Shown here: positions 45,448 through 54,449 of the stretch, one piece after another
How the letters are laid out: each line of letters opens with the position of its first letter
Numbering within the stretch: position 1 is the first letter of the stretch
Source of the DNA: Erysipelotrichaceae bacterium
GTDB taxonomy: Bacteria; Bacillota_I; Bacilli_A; Erysipelotrichales; Erysipelotrichaceae
Assembly (NCBI GenBank): GCA_030525525.1
Contig: JAUNEN010000003.1
Location: 33,234-97,233 of the forward strand
Reading direction: 5' to 3'
Length of the DNA stretch: 64,000 nucleotides
Position numbers and translations under genes: made by a program
Notes under the pieces: model-generated
What the model saw: the letters and a program-made list of their open reading frames with translations, nothing else
The model's database searches: none
What the model was told of the DNA's origin: nothing

Positions 45448-46500
45448 ATGACGAAAGATTTGTTATATCCATTGCGTGCTATACACGGAAAAGTATATGA
45501 ATGGCGATCCAACAGGCTGCCTTTGGTAATTGACCGTCTGAAGAATCCGCATGCGGTTTATTTAGTTATGACTCCTGAGCACAGAAATCTTGGAGATCAT
45601 GCGATTGCCCAGGCTGAAATCAGGATGTTAAAAGAGCTGAACATTCCGTATATTGAGTACAGCGATAAAAAAATCCGCAGCATGGTATACAACAAAACAA
45701 TCAATAACATGAACGGCCGTGTCATTCTGATCACCGGCGGAGGTAATTTCGGAACGCTGTGGCCGGGCATTGATCTGATGATGCAGGAAATTGTTAAATC
45801 CAATCCGGATTCAACAGTTTTTTTCATGCCGAACACTCTGTATTTTTCTGATGATGACAACGGCAGACAAGCCCTTAGCAAAGCAAAGGAATTATATAAC
45901 TCTCATCGCAGTCTGACGATCTATGCGCGTGAAGCAATCTCATATGAAAGTATGAAATCGCAGTTCAGAAATGTTAAGCTGGTTCCCGATATGGTTCTCA
46001 GTATGAATCAATGCAAAGATGATGCGACACGCAGCGGATGCATTGTATGCCTCAGATCAGATCATGAAAGAACAAGGTCGGAAGAACAGGAAAGCATTCT
46101 CAGAGAGCAGATTTCAGAGCTTTTCGGGGAAAACACTGCCGATCTGGATATGGTGAGAGAAAATGCTGTTTCAATTGCTGAACGCAATGCGGTGCTTGAA
46201 GAACAGTACAATGCATTCAGACATGCGGAACTTGTGGTCACCGACCGTCTGCACGGAATGATTTTCAGTGCAATTACCGGTACACCGTGTATTGTGATCA
46301 ACAGTAAGAGTCCCAAGGTTCGCGGCTGCTATGAATGGATCAGGCATCTTGACTACATTCAGTTCTGCGATGATGTTTCGCGCATAAAAGATATATATGA
46401 AAAGATGGAAAAGGAAAAATACGAATATGATAACAATCGTCTTCGTCCTTTCTATGATTCTTTGAAAAAAGACCTGCTGCAGGCTGTCAGGAGAAAATAA
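45448..46500 (+). CDS. polysaccharide pyruvyltransferase family protein
   Basis: A 350-residue member of the EpsO/CsaB/GumL group: HRNLGDHAIAQAEIRML, LITGGGNFGTLWP, YAREAISYESMKSQF, and VVTDRLHGMIFSAITGTPCIVINSKSPKVRG, a full set of family motifs. It would transfer pyruvate from PEP to a sugar of the polymer. This is the second such gene in the locus (the other at 29870), and it matches the EpsO type more closely. The next gene starts immediately after its stop. Confidence 0.85.
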   Translation: MTKDLLYPLRAIHGKVYEWRSNRLPLVIDRLKNPHAVYLVMTPEHRNLGDHAIAQAEIRMLKELNIPYIEYSDKKIRSMVYNKTINNMNGRVILITGGGNFGTLWPGIDLMMQEIVKSNPDSTVFFMPNTLYFSDDDNGRQALSKAKELYNSHRSLTIYAREAISYESMKSQFRNVKLVPDMVLSMNQCKDDATRSGCIVCLRSDHERTRSEEQESILREQISELFGENTADLDMVRENAVSIAERNAVLEEQYNAFRHAELVVTDRLHGMIFSAITGTPCIVINSKSPKVRGCYEWIRHLDYIQFCDDVSRIKDIYEKMEKEKYEYDNNRLRPFYDSLKKDLLQAVRRK

Positions 46501-47484
46501 ATGTCGCTTATCAGTGTAATTGTTCCTGTGTATAAAGTAGAGCCGTATATACACAGAAGTGTAGACAGTATTCTGAATCAGACTTTTAAAGATTTTGAAT
46601 TGATTCTGGTTGATGACGGAAGTCCCGATACCTGTGGTTCAATCTGTGATGATTATGCAGAAAAATATGAATTTATTCAGGTGATTCACAGAGAAAACGG
46701 GGGATTATCGGCTGCACGCAATACCGGTATTGACTGGGTCTTTCAGAACAGTCAAAGTGAATACTTCTGCTTTATTGACAGTGATGACTGGGTTCATCCG
46801 AAACATCTGGAGCTTTTATATAAAGGGATCGTTCAATACGACGCAAATATCAGTCAGTGTCTGTTTTTTGAAACTGACGGGACAAAGGATCTGCCTTCCG
46901 TTGATGAAGAGATGATTCCGGTCAGTCCGGATGAAGCATATCTGAATTACTACAATCCACATGCGTGGAGCAAATTATACCGAAGACATTGTTTTGAAAA
47001 ACTCAGATATCCGGACGGAAAGCTTTTTGAGGATATAGCAATCTGGTATAAACTGCTGTTTCCCGAAGAGAAGATCGTCATCGTAAACAGTCCTCTGTAT
47101 TACTATTACTTCCGGGAAGGAAGTATTGTTAACAGCAACTGGACCCCTGCACATCTTGATCAGGTCTTTTTCTGGGAAGAACAGATGGGATTTTTTGATT
47201 CTTATGAAAACAGACAGGTATCGAAAGCCGCAAACAAGCGCTTCCTTTGGGTTCTTTCAAATCATCTGAATGAGATCGGCAAAAGCAGCAGAATCACGGA
47301 GAAACAGAAAAAGTTTTATCTGAATACGGTCAGGTCAAAAATGAATGCTCTGATCAATAAAAATAAAGCTGATCTGAAAAGCGAAGGAGTTTACCGCTGG
47401 TATTATGATCAGGCCAATCCGCGCAAGGCATGGTGCTACTGGAAGCTGAAAGGTATTCTGAACAAATTCCGGAGGACAAAATGA
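46501..47484 (+). CDS. GT2 glycosyltransferase
   Basis: A 327-residue GT-A enzyme: SVIVPVYKVEPYIHRSVDSILNQT, LVDDGSPDTCG, FCFIDSDDWVHPKH (DXD), AWSKLYRRHCFEKLRYPDG and FEDIAIWYKLLFP. The ATG abuts the previous TAA and its end overlaps the next gene by ATGA. Confidence 0.87.
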   Translation: MSLISVIVPVYKVEPYIHRSVDSILNQTFKDFELILVDDGSPDTCGSICDDYAEKYEFIQVIHRENGGLSAARNTGIDWVFQNSQSEYFCFIDSDDWVHPKHLELLYKGIVQYDANISQCLFFETDGTKDLPSVDEEMIPVSPDEAYLNYYNPHAWSKLYRRHCFEKLRYPDGKLFEDIAIWYKLLFPEEKIVIVNSPLYYYYFREGSIVNSNWTPAHLDQVFFWEEQMGFFDSYENRQVSKAANKRFLWVLSNHLNEIGKSSRITEKQKKFYLNTVRSKMNALINKNKADLKSEGVYRWYYDQANPRKAWCYWKLKGILNKFRRTK

Positions 47485-48629
47485 AAAGAGTATTAAAGTC
47501 CATAGCAGAACATTTCATCAGGCCGAGCATTGTATTTGAAAGTGTTCCGCCTTTTGCGGACAACACAAAGCCTGTTTATGATGAGATGGTTCGCAGAGGA
47601 TATGACAGAAAGTACAATCTGATCTGGTATATCAGTGAAGATGAATGTGCAACGATAAAAAACGGAAATATCAATTACTGGAATCCTCGCAGCAGGAAAA
47701 CTCTGAAAGAAAAGATCAGAAACTACAGTTATTACATGCGGACGAAGTGCATCATCTGCTGCAATACATATATCACATCCTCCGGAACGCATAAGATTAC
47801 AGACGGAAAAGGCCAGATCAGTTTTTATCTGACTCACGGAACACCCATGAAGAGTGTCCGTGCCTATTATTCTGCCCCGGAGGGGACAGACTACGGACTG
47901 TCTCCTGCACCTTCAATGAATCATTTAATGTCATATGAGTTTGACATTCCGCTCGATCATATCTTTGCGGCGGGTTTTCCGAGAAATGATGTTTTTGCAA
48001 AAAACAATCCGCATCTGAATCAGGTGTTTCAATGGAATTACAATAAAGTGATTGTCTGGTATCCGACATACAGACAGAATAAAAATCGTTCTGTGAATCT
48101 GTCAGGAAGTTCGATGCCTTTGATTCATGATGAAAAGAATGCAGAACTGCTGAATGAAACTGCTCAGAAGAATAATGTTCTGATTGTGATCAAACCTCAT
48201 TTTGCACAGGATGTGTCACTGATCAGAAAGATGAATTACAGCAATCTGATGCTGATTAATGATGAGTTCTACAAAGAAAACAACATTACATCGTATGAGT
48301 TCCTGGCAGGAACAGATGCTTTGATCACGGATTATTCTTCTGTTTATTTTGATTACACACTGGCTGACAGGCCGATTGCTGTCATCTGGGAAGACATCGA
48401 TGAATATCGGGAGAATCCCGGCTTTGCACTCGATCTGAATCATTATCTGAAAGGTGCAGAGAAAATCTATCAGATTGAAGAACTGTGTGATTTTGTGACT
48501 GCTGTTGCAAATGGTGAAGATAAACTCTGTGAAGAACGCAGAAGCATCAGGGATGAAGTGAACTATGCAAATGACGGACTGAACGCAAAGCGGACAGCTG
48601 ATTTTATAGCAGATCTGACAAAGCTGTGA
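47481..48629 (+). CDS. CDP-glycerol glycerophosphotransferase family (TagB/TagF-like)
   Basis: This 382-residue protein has the TagF-type GT-B core: ISFYLTHGTPMKSV (catalytic His), AAGFPRNDVF, VWYPTYR, VLIVIKPHF and ALITDYSSVYFDYTLADRPI. The family transfers glycerol- or ribitol-phosphate from the CDP-alditol to a lipid-linked acceptor. It could use CDP-glycerol from TagD (51738) or CDP-alditol from the tarI-like pair (1145). ATG 47481 has GGAGGA 6 nt upstream. Confidence 0.87.
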   Translation: MKRVLKSIAEHFIRPSIVFESVPPFADNTKPVYDEMVRRGYDRKYNLIWYISEDECATIKNGNINYWNPRSRKTLKEKIRNYSYYMRTKCIICCNTYITSSGTHKITDGKGQISFYLTHGTPMKSVRAYYSAPEGTDYGLSPAPSMNHLMSYEFDIPLDHIFAAGFPRNDVFAKNNPHLNQVFQWNYNKVIVWYPTYRQNKNRSVNLSGSSMPLIHDEKNAELLNETAQKNNVLIVIKPHFAQDVSLIRKMNYSNLMLINDEFYKENNITSYEFLAGTDALITDYSSVYFDYTLADRPIAVIWEDIDEYRENPGFALDLNHYLKGAEKIYQIEELCDFVTAVANGEDKLCEERRSIRDEVNYANDGLNAKRTADFIADLTKL

Positions 48630-48732
48630 TAACATTTTACAGACTCTTCTGCTAAGGGACATTTGTACTTTTTTCAGCTGAATGCATGTATGGATGTTTC
48701 CTCCAATTTCCGACATACAAGAGAGGAACAAC

Positions 48733-50526
48733 ATGCGTTATCTGAAAAACAGCAAGGTCACGGAATATGTGCTGATGATCATGATTCTGTACTGCCAGCA
48801 TATTCAGTTGATCTACAGTGCATCTGTCAATATCCGGTACTGCCTGAGTATGGATGTCAGGCTTCAGTTACTGAATACGGCAATTGCCGCAATTCCTTTT
48901 TTATTGCTTGTTCTGATCACAGGAAGAAAAGGTCTGTCTCTGATCGTCAGCAGTATCATCGTGACGGTGATCAGCCTGATCAACTATCATGTTTTTCTAT
49001 ATCACGGAACACCGTTTCTTGCGTCTGATATTTATAATGTCACAACCGCAGTGACTGTTCTTTCAGGATACAAAGTGGTTTTTGACAAGATGGTTGTGCG
49101 TCTTTTAGCAGTGACTGCCGCTGAATCTGTATTGATTGTTCTTTACTATCTGTTCCGTACAGAACAGAAGATAAACCAAAGCAGAAAGATCTCTGCCGGT
49201 CTGATTCTGGCGGATGCTGTGATGCTTTGGCTTATTTTCTTTTCAAAGTGGACATTATATCCTTCCAGTCTGATCTCATGGTCATGGGCAAAACCGATGA
49301 GAAAATACGGATATGAAGTCTGCTTTGTCAACAGCATCCGTACAGCTTCAGCCAAGTTCAATATGATCGACGGATATGATGCAGAGATTCTGAAAGGATA
49401 TCTTGATGATCGGGATGACGAGGTCAGTTTGGATCATTATCCGGATATCATCCTCATTCTCAATGAAACATTATGCAATCTGGAATATTGTTCCGGTATT
49501 CCGGAAGGAGCGGAAGTTCTTGAATCCATCGACAGCATTCCCGGCATCATCAGCGGCTATACGACAGTTCCTCTGATCGGCGGCGGAACCAACTGCTCGG
49601 AATTTGAACTGCTGACGAGTGACAGTGTATATCAGATCTCAGCTGCTTCACCGTTTGCGGCTCTGGAAATGGCTGAAATCAATAATGCAGTGAAATATCT
49701 GAAGTCATTCGGATATCACACAGCTGCGATGCATTGCTTCAGTGAAACAGGATATAACAGAAACAATGCTTATCCAGCGATGGGCTTTGATGAAGTTTAT
49801 CTCGGTGAAAAGCATTTTACATATAACAGAAACGGTAACAGAGAATGGCTTGATGCAGATAATTACAGCGACATGCTGAAAATCTGTCAAGAAGCAGGTG
49901 ATGACAGTCCGGAATTCATGTATCTGCTGACATATCAGAATCATGGCGGCTATGAACAGAATGATGCTTCCATGGATACAGTTGAAGTCAAAGGCAATTA
50001 CGGTCAGGCAACGGATGATACAAATGAATATCTGTCAAGTCTGAAACTGTCCGCTGAAGCATTTGCTTCTCTGATTTCAGAATTATCCGCTTCTGAGCGT
50101 GATACGGTTGTTCTGATGGTTGGGGATCATGCACCGTCATTTATCACGGAACTGCCGTGTGCTTCTCATGACGGGATTGACGGTTCCGTTATCCAAAGGA
50201 CGGTTCCGTACTATATCTGGTCCAATTTTGATCTGAATCAGGATGCATTGACAGAGTTTTCAACCATGACAGATCTGATGCCGATGATGAGCGAAGCGGC
50301 AGGCATTCCATGTTCACCTTATTTCAATCTGCTGAATGAACTGCGCAAAGAAGTTCCGGTAAGGACATCGGACGGTCTGTATCTGGATCAAAACGGCAAT
50401 GCTGTCAAATATGCGGAAGGTGAAAAATACTATGGGCTGATCCGTGATTATTACTATATGGAATATAATGGATTAACACACGGTGATGATTATCTGGAAG
50501 GATTATTCAGAAGTCAGATCAACTGA
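48733..50526 (+). CDS. LtaS-like membrane phosphoglycerol transferase (sulfatase fold)
   Basis: The 597-residue protein has five membrane helices in the first ~170 residues and an extracellular alkaline-phosphatase/sulfatase domain: ILNET (Glu 245), GGGTNCSEFE (candidate nucleophile Thr 286), YQNHGGY (His 404) and VGDHAPS (Asp and His 465-466), in the same order as the LtaS metal ligands and Thr nucleophile. LtaS moves glycerol-phosphate from phosphatidylglycerol. In this locus it may decorate the polysaccharide with sn-glycerol-1-phosphate instead of making bulk LTA. Start ATG 48733 follows AGAGGA; the frame could extend 17 codons upstream. Confidence 0.83.
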   Translation: MRYLKNSKVTEYVLMIMILYCQHIQLIYSASVNIRYCLSMDVRLQLLNTAIAAIPFLLLVLITGRKGLSLIVSSIIVTVISLINYHVFLYHGTPFLASDIYNVTTAVTVLSGYKVVFDKMVVRLLAVTAAESVLIVLYYLFRTEQKINQSRKISAGLILADAVMLWLIFFSKWTLYPSSLISWSWAKPMRKYGYEVCFVNSIRTASAKFNMIDGYDAEILKGYLDDRDDEVSLDHYPDIILILNETLCNLEYCSGIPEGAEVLESIDSIPGIISGYTTVPLIGGGTNCSEFELLTSDSVYQISAASPFAALEMAEINNAVKYLKSFGYHTAAMHCFSETGYNRNNAYPAMGFDEVYLGEKHFTYNRNGNREWLDADNYSDMLKICQEAGDDSPEFMYLLTYQNHGGYEQNDASMDTVEVKGNYGQATDDTNEYLSSLKLSAEAFASLISELSASERDTVVLMVGDHAPSFITELPCASHDGIDGSVIQRTVPYYIWSNFDLNQDALTEFSTMTDLMPMMSEAAGIPCSPYFNLLNELRKEVPVRTSDGLYLDQNGNAVKYAEGEKYYGLIRDYYYMEYNGLTHGDDYLEGLFRSQIN

Positions 50527-50559
50527 CACGAAACAAAAGAAACAGTGAGGAATCAGGCA

Positions 50560-51741
50560 ATGGACAGCAGACTGGTGAATTTAATCAAGTATTCAAAGGC
50601 AATCTATTCTGTTTATTACTATGCAATGAATACAGTTTTTAACGGAATGAAACTGTTTGAGAAAACAGATGAGAAACTGATCCTTTTCAACAGCTTTGCC
50701 GGAAGAAAGTATGATGACAGCCCCAAAGCGATCTTTGATCTGATGAAAGAAGATGAAAGATTTAAAGATTATAAGCTTGTATGGGCTCTTCATCATCCCG
50801 AAGCATATGAAACAGACGGAGCTGAGAAAATCAAAACTGATACGCCGGAATATTTTAAATATGCTTTACGGGCAAGAGTGTGGGTATCCAATTCAAGTTT
50901 TGAAAGAGGACTTCATTTTAAAAACAGGAATACATTCTTCCTGAATACCTGGCACGGAACTCCGATCAAGAAGATGGGCTCTGATATTGAACATAACCGG
51001 TCTTTCGGTGCCAAAACCATGGATACGATCGATGTCATGATGGCCCAGAGTGATTTTGACGCAGATGTGTTTTCCCGATCATTCGGGATTCCGAAAGAAT
51101 CTTTCCTGAAAGCAGGTCTTCCGAGAAATGATCAGCTTGCAAACTATACAGAAGCTGACAGGGATGAATTCAGAAAGAAACTGGGTATTCCTGAAGGAAA
51201 AAAGGTGATTCTCTACTGTCCGACATTCAGAGAATATGACAAAGATGAAAACGGCGTCATTCTGAGAATGCCGATGGATCTGAAGAAATGGCAGGAAAAG
51301 CTGGGAAATGAATATGTACTGCTGTTCAGAGCACACTATGAAGTGGCAAAGGCAATGGGGATTGAAGAAAATGAATTTGTCAGGAATATGACAGACTATC
51401 CTTCATTGAATGAACTGATGATTGCTTCAGATCTGCTGATATCAGATTACTCCAGCATCTTTATTGATTATTCCATCATGGATAAACCGATGCTGCATTA
51501 TACATATGATTATGATCAATATGCTTCTTTGAGAGGAATGTATTTTGATATCAGGGATTACATCAGCGGTGATGACGATGAAGATGCGCTTATTGACCTT
51601 ATTCTGAATCTGCAATTTAATAAAGAAGTGAAAAAGACAGGAATCTTCAGGAATACTTATGTGCAGTATTACGGCAATGCCGCCAAAGCTGCAGTTGAGT
51701 GCATTGCTGAGAATCTTGGGCTTCAGGGGGATTTATTATGA
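50560..51741 (+). CDS. CDP-glycerol glycerophosphotransferase family (TagB/TagF-like)
   Basis: A 393-residue protein: LILFNSFAGRKYDDSPKAIF, FFLNTWHGTPIKKMG (catalytic His), FLKAGLPRNDQL, LYCPTFREY, LLFRAHYE and LLISDYSSIFIDYSIMDKPM. It is a closer match to classical TagB/TagF than the gene at 47481 and is translationally coupled to TagD, which supports CDP-glycerol as donor. One of the two may prime and the other extend. ATG 50560 follows GAGGAA. Confidence 0.9.
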   Translation: MDSRLVNLIKYSKAIYSVYYYAMNTVFNGMKLFEKTDEKLILFNSFAGRKYDDSPKAIFDLMKEDERFKDYKLVWALHHPEAYETDGAEKIKTDTPEYFKYALRARVWVSNSSFERGLHFKNRNTFFLNTWHGTPIKKMGSDIEHNRSFGAKTMDTIDVMMAQSDFDADVFSRSFGIPKESFLKAGLPRNDQLANYTEADRDEFRKKLGIPEGKKVILYCPTFREYDKDENGVILRMPMDLKKWQEKLGNEYVLLFRAHYEVAKAMGIEENEFVRNMTDYPSLNELMIASDLLISDYSSIFIDYSIMDKPMLHYTYDYDQYASLRGMYFDIRDYISGDDDEDALIDLILNLQFNKEVKKTGIFRNTYVQYYGNAAKAAVECIAENLGLQGDLL

Positions 51742-52130
51742 AGAGAGTTATTACCTACGGAACATTTGATCTGCTTCATTACGGTCACATCAATCTTTTA
51801 AAAAGAGCGAAGGCTCTCGGGAATTATCTGATTGTTGTTGTGTCTACAGATGAATTCAACTGGAATGAAAAGCATAAGAAATGCTACTTCACTTATGAAC
51901 AGAGAAAAGCGCTCGTGGAAGCAGTGCGCTATGTCGATCTGGTCATTCCGGAAGAAAACTGGGAACAGAAGATCTCTGATATGCATGAATACCATATCGA
52001 TACATTTGTGATGGGTGATGACTGGAAAGGCAAGTTCGACTATCTGGAAAAAGAAGGTGTGGAAGTCGTCTATCTTCCCAGAACACCGGAAATCAGTTCC
52101 TCCCAGATTAAAAATGATCTTCATAAGTAA
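51738..52130 (+). CDS. tagD: glycerol-3-phosphate cytidylyltransferase
   Basis: A 130-residue protein of normal TagD length: ITYGTFDLLHYGHINLLKRAK has the HxGH catalytic motif, EQRKALVEAVRYVD and RTPEISSSQIK (the R-T-x-x-I-S-S-T-like motif) close the CTP site. It makes CDP-glycerol from CTP and glycerol-3-phosphate in the cytoplasm for the TagF-like polymerases just upstream. ATGA overlap with the preceding gene. Confidence 0.95.
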   Translation: MKRVITYGTFDLLHYGHINLLKRAKALGNYLIVVVSTDEFNWNEKHKKCYFTYEQRKALVEAVRYVDLVIPEENWEQKISDMHEYHIDTFVMGDDWKGKFDYLEKEGVEVVYLPRTPEISSSQIKNDLHK

Positions 52131-52140
52131 GAAGATCATG
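52110..52140 (-). terminator. terminator for convergent acyltransferase gene, overlapping tagD end
   Basis: ATGATCTT (52115-52122) and AAGATCAT (52133-52140) form a perfect 8-bp stem. On the minus strand the hairpin is followed by TTTTT (52115-52111), fitting the acyltransferase transcript that ends at 52197. It lies over the last codons of tagD and could also slow plus-strand transcription. Confidence 0.6.
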
Positions 52141-52196
52141 TCTGAAGATTGATATCTATATGTGTATTGCGGACTGTATGGTGCTGATGTGAAACG

Positions 52197-53183
52197 TCAT
52201 TGAATGCCCAGCAGTCTGTTCAATTTGCCGCAGAAGACTTTATCTGCAGCGATCAGGAACAACAGAGTGAACAACAAGACTGAACAGCTGTTAACGGGAA
52301 ATACAACCGATTGCCAGATAGGTAAGTTATTCAGAATTCTCAAAATGAGAATATGGGATAAGTAAATACCGAATGAATAATCGCCGATCGTGATGAGAAT
52401 GCTGTTCAGTCTGTTTTTGTTCAATACTGCAGTGTCTTGGAGATACTGATCAGCCGCAAGGCATGCAATCGACGAAGACAGCAGGCAGCTTAACTTTCCC
52501 TGCGACGTTGCCATATCATAGTCACCAACGGAATTCCAGATGAATCCTTCAGCCATGGAAAGTATGATTGTGAACAGGTACAGGTAAATTGTGAAACGCT
52601 TCGTTTTTCTGTACTGAATGATGTGGTTTCCCAACAGTATGCCCAGGTAATAGAAAGTAAACCAACCGAAAAACTGCAGGAAATACAGCTGTGACGGTAT
52701 GACAGTTATCCCTGCAAGTTTGGGAATATATGTTTTCAGAATGATATATACTGGGCTGAACAGCCAGCCTGCGTGCCTCCATCGGGATTCAGCAAGTCTG
52801 CCAATCAGCGGTGTAGACAGAACAAGCCCGATATATACAATCACAAAATACATCGGCACAATGGCCGTTCCGTGCAGAGCAATGTAAACGTAGTTTTTCA
52901 GAAAGATCAGGAATGAGCCGTAAGTGGAAAAATCGCGGATCATATAGATCAATGTCCATATCAGATATGGGATGCCGATGCGAAGGATCCTCTTTCTGTA
53001 AAACTTCAGCAGATCCGGATATTTCAATTTTGTTAAATAACCGGAACAGAATATGAATAAAGCTACTGCATAATTGACAAACGGCCGTATAATGATTCCG
53101 ATTTCATTGAACGGATATGTATGTATCACAACAACCGCAGCAATCGCAAATGCACGTAAAATCTGAATTATCTGGTTTTTCAT
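52197..53183 (-). CDS. acyltransferase family 3 membrane protein
   Basis: A 328-residue multi-helix protein with QILRAFAIAAVVVIHTYPF at the N terminus (conserved His), YRKRILRIGIPYLIWTLIY after the third helix and GDYSFGIYLSHIL near the end, all usual for OafA/YrhL-type O-acyltransferases. It is transcribed against the main locus and divergently from the metallophosphoesterase at 53342, repeating the acyltransferase/metallophosphoesterase association of the left flank. The acceptor is presumably the surface polymer. Confidence 0.85.
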   Translation of the reverse strand: MKNQIIQILRAFAIAAVVVIHTYPFNEIGIIIRPFVNYAVALFIFCSGYLTKLKYPDLLKFYRKRILRIGIPYLIWTLIYMIRDFSTYGSFLIFLKNYVYIALHGTAIVPMYFVIVYIGLVLSTPLIGRLAESRWRHAGWLFSPVYIILKTYIPKLAGITVIPSQLYFLQFFGWFTFYYLGILLGNHIIQYRKTKRFTIYLYLFTIILSMAEGFIWNSVGDYDMATSQGKLSCLLSSSIACLAADQYLQDTAVLNKNRLNSILITIGDYSFGIYLSHILILRILNNLPIWQSVVFPVNSCSVLLFTLLFLIAADKVFCGKLNRLLGIQ

Positions 53184-53190
53184 AAAATCA

Positions 53191-53196
53191 ATTATA
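53191..53196 (-). promoter_or_regulatory. -10 element directly before acyltransferase start
   Basis: On the minus strand a perfect TATAAT ends 7 nt before the ATG at 53183, which would place transcription start at or next to the start codon. No ribosome binding site is seen and no clear -35. Confidence 0.4.
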
Positions 53197-53341
53197 GTGT
53201 ATTTTGCTCATCGCGATCTATATCAAAGAATCAGGCTTTATTACAGAAAACAGTTTTTGCGGCATCAGGACATCATGGATGGGTTCCTATACTCACTCAC
53301 ATGCAAGCGTGTATATCCGGAAAGAAGAGGATGTTATTTCG

Positions 53342-54202
53342 ATGAAAAAATCTGGAAAAAGGAAGCGTATATTGATCATCGCGGCAGTTGCAGTACTGCT
53401 GCTGATTGCTGGATGCGTATTTGAAGTTTATAGATCTTCCAATCATCTGACTGTGAATGAATATGCAATTGATTCCGAAAAAATCGAAACACCGGTTAAG
53501 ATGGTGATTATATCCGACCTTCATGATCATGACTTCAAAGGAAAACTGGAAGAAATGATCAGGGAACAAAATCCGGATTTGATCCTGATGGACGGGGATA
53601 TGATCAACGGTGATACAGAACATCCTGAACAGATCTACAGACTGATCGCAGACCTGAAGGATACGGCACCGGTCTATTTTGCTGTCGGCAATCACGAAAA
53701 GGAGTATATGAAGAATCATTCCTCCTTTATCGATGAGGTGAGTAAAGCAGGCTGCATTGTTCTGGATAAAGAGTATACAGATCTGAATATCAACGGCAAC
53801 CATATTCGCTTGGGCGGCTTATATGATTATCCCTTCGGGAAGGCTGACAACAAAGCGGAAACAGCATCTGCGGAAATTCAATCATTTATGAATGATTATC
53901 TGAACACGGAAGATTATAAAATCATGCTTGCACACAGACCCGACAGTTTCATCTTCGGCGATGTATCACAGGTTTATGATATCGATCTGGTTGTTTCCGG
54001 CCATATCCATGGCGGGCAGGTCATCATTCCGTTTATAGGAGGTCTTTACGGAGGGGATCAGGGATGGTTCCCGGAGTATGATCATGGACTGTATGATAAG
54101 GATAAATTGAAGCTGATCATTACCAGCGGACTGGGTTCTTCAAAGAAAAAACTGCCGAGATTTAACAATATTCCGGAAATATTGGTTCTTACAGTCAGAT
54201 GA
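53342..54202 (+). CDS. membrane- or lipid-anchored metallophosphoesterase
   Basis: A 286-residue YkuE-like phosphoesterase. Its basic N terminus and hydrophobic stretch end in LLLIAGC, which fits a lipobox, so it may be a lipoprotein. Metal-site motifs: ISDLHDHDF, MDGDM, VGNHEKEY, LAHRPD and SGHIHGGQ, all intact. It is related to the gene at 1-828 but clearly diverged (a GLYGGDQGWFPEY insert). Substrate unknown; lipid-linked polymer precursors are a possibility. The ATG at 53342 gives a clean signal sequence; the frame runs further upstream to 53204 without a better start. Confidence 0.82.
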   Translation: MKKSGKRKRILIIAAVAVLLLIAGCVFEVYRSSNHLTVNEYAIDSEKIETPVKMVIISDLHDHDFKGKLEEMIREQNPDLILMDGDMINGDTEHPEQIYRLIADLKDTAPVYFAVGNHEKEYMKNHSSFIDEVSKAGCIVLDKEYTDLNINGNHIRLGGLYDYPFGKADNKAETASAEIQSFMNDYLNTEDYKIMLAHRPDSFIFGDVSQVYDIDLVVSGHIHGGQVIIPFIGGLYGGDQGWFPEYDHGLYDKDKLKLIITSGLGSSKKKLPRFNNIPEILVLTVR

Positions 54203-54333
54203 TAATATAGTTTTGGATAGGTTCTGAGTTTAAAACATAAAATATGATGTAAACTGTTTGAAACTCATTGAACTTTTCGTTAAATTAGTAACAGGATAGC
54301 GGTAAAATAACTTTGAAGCAGACGGATTTATGT

Positions 54334-54339
54334 TATGAT
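54334..54339 (+). promoter_or_regulatory. -10 element for vWA protein gene
   Basis: TATGAT at 54334-54339 with a TTTGAA-like -35 about 16 nt upstream would start transcription near 54346, giving a ~100-nt leader. Confidence 0.35.
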
Positions 54340-54366
54340 ATTAGCGTATATCCCTGCATAGTTTTT

Positions 54367-54424
54367 TAGGTGTCTATCTTATAAAAAAGATGCCTCAAAA
54401 GAGGCATTGTATGACACTTACCTA
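54367..54424 (+). promoter_or_regulatory. structured 5' leader of vWA protein gene
   Basis: An inner perfect hairpin, ATGCCTC (54390-54396) AAAA GAGGCAT (54401-54407), is nested in a bulged outer stem formed by TAGGTGTC (54367-54374) with GACA (54413-54416) and CCTA (54421-54424). No U-tract follows the inner stem. The structure ends just before the ribosome binding site region. It may stabilise the mRNA or act as a cis-regulator. Confidence 0.4.
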
Positions 54425-54449
54425 AGGAAGGGGAAGAGAGGAAAGGTCT

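Noticed and set aside
53204..53341. 46-codon upstream extension of the metallophosphoesterase frame
   Set aside because: It would put a polar, unstructured stretch in front of a clean signal/lipobox sequence and overlaps the divergent promoter region; the ATG at 53342 is more likely.
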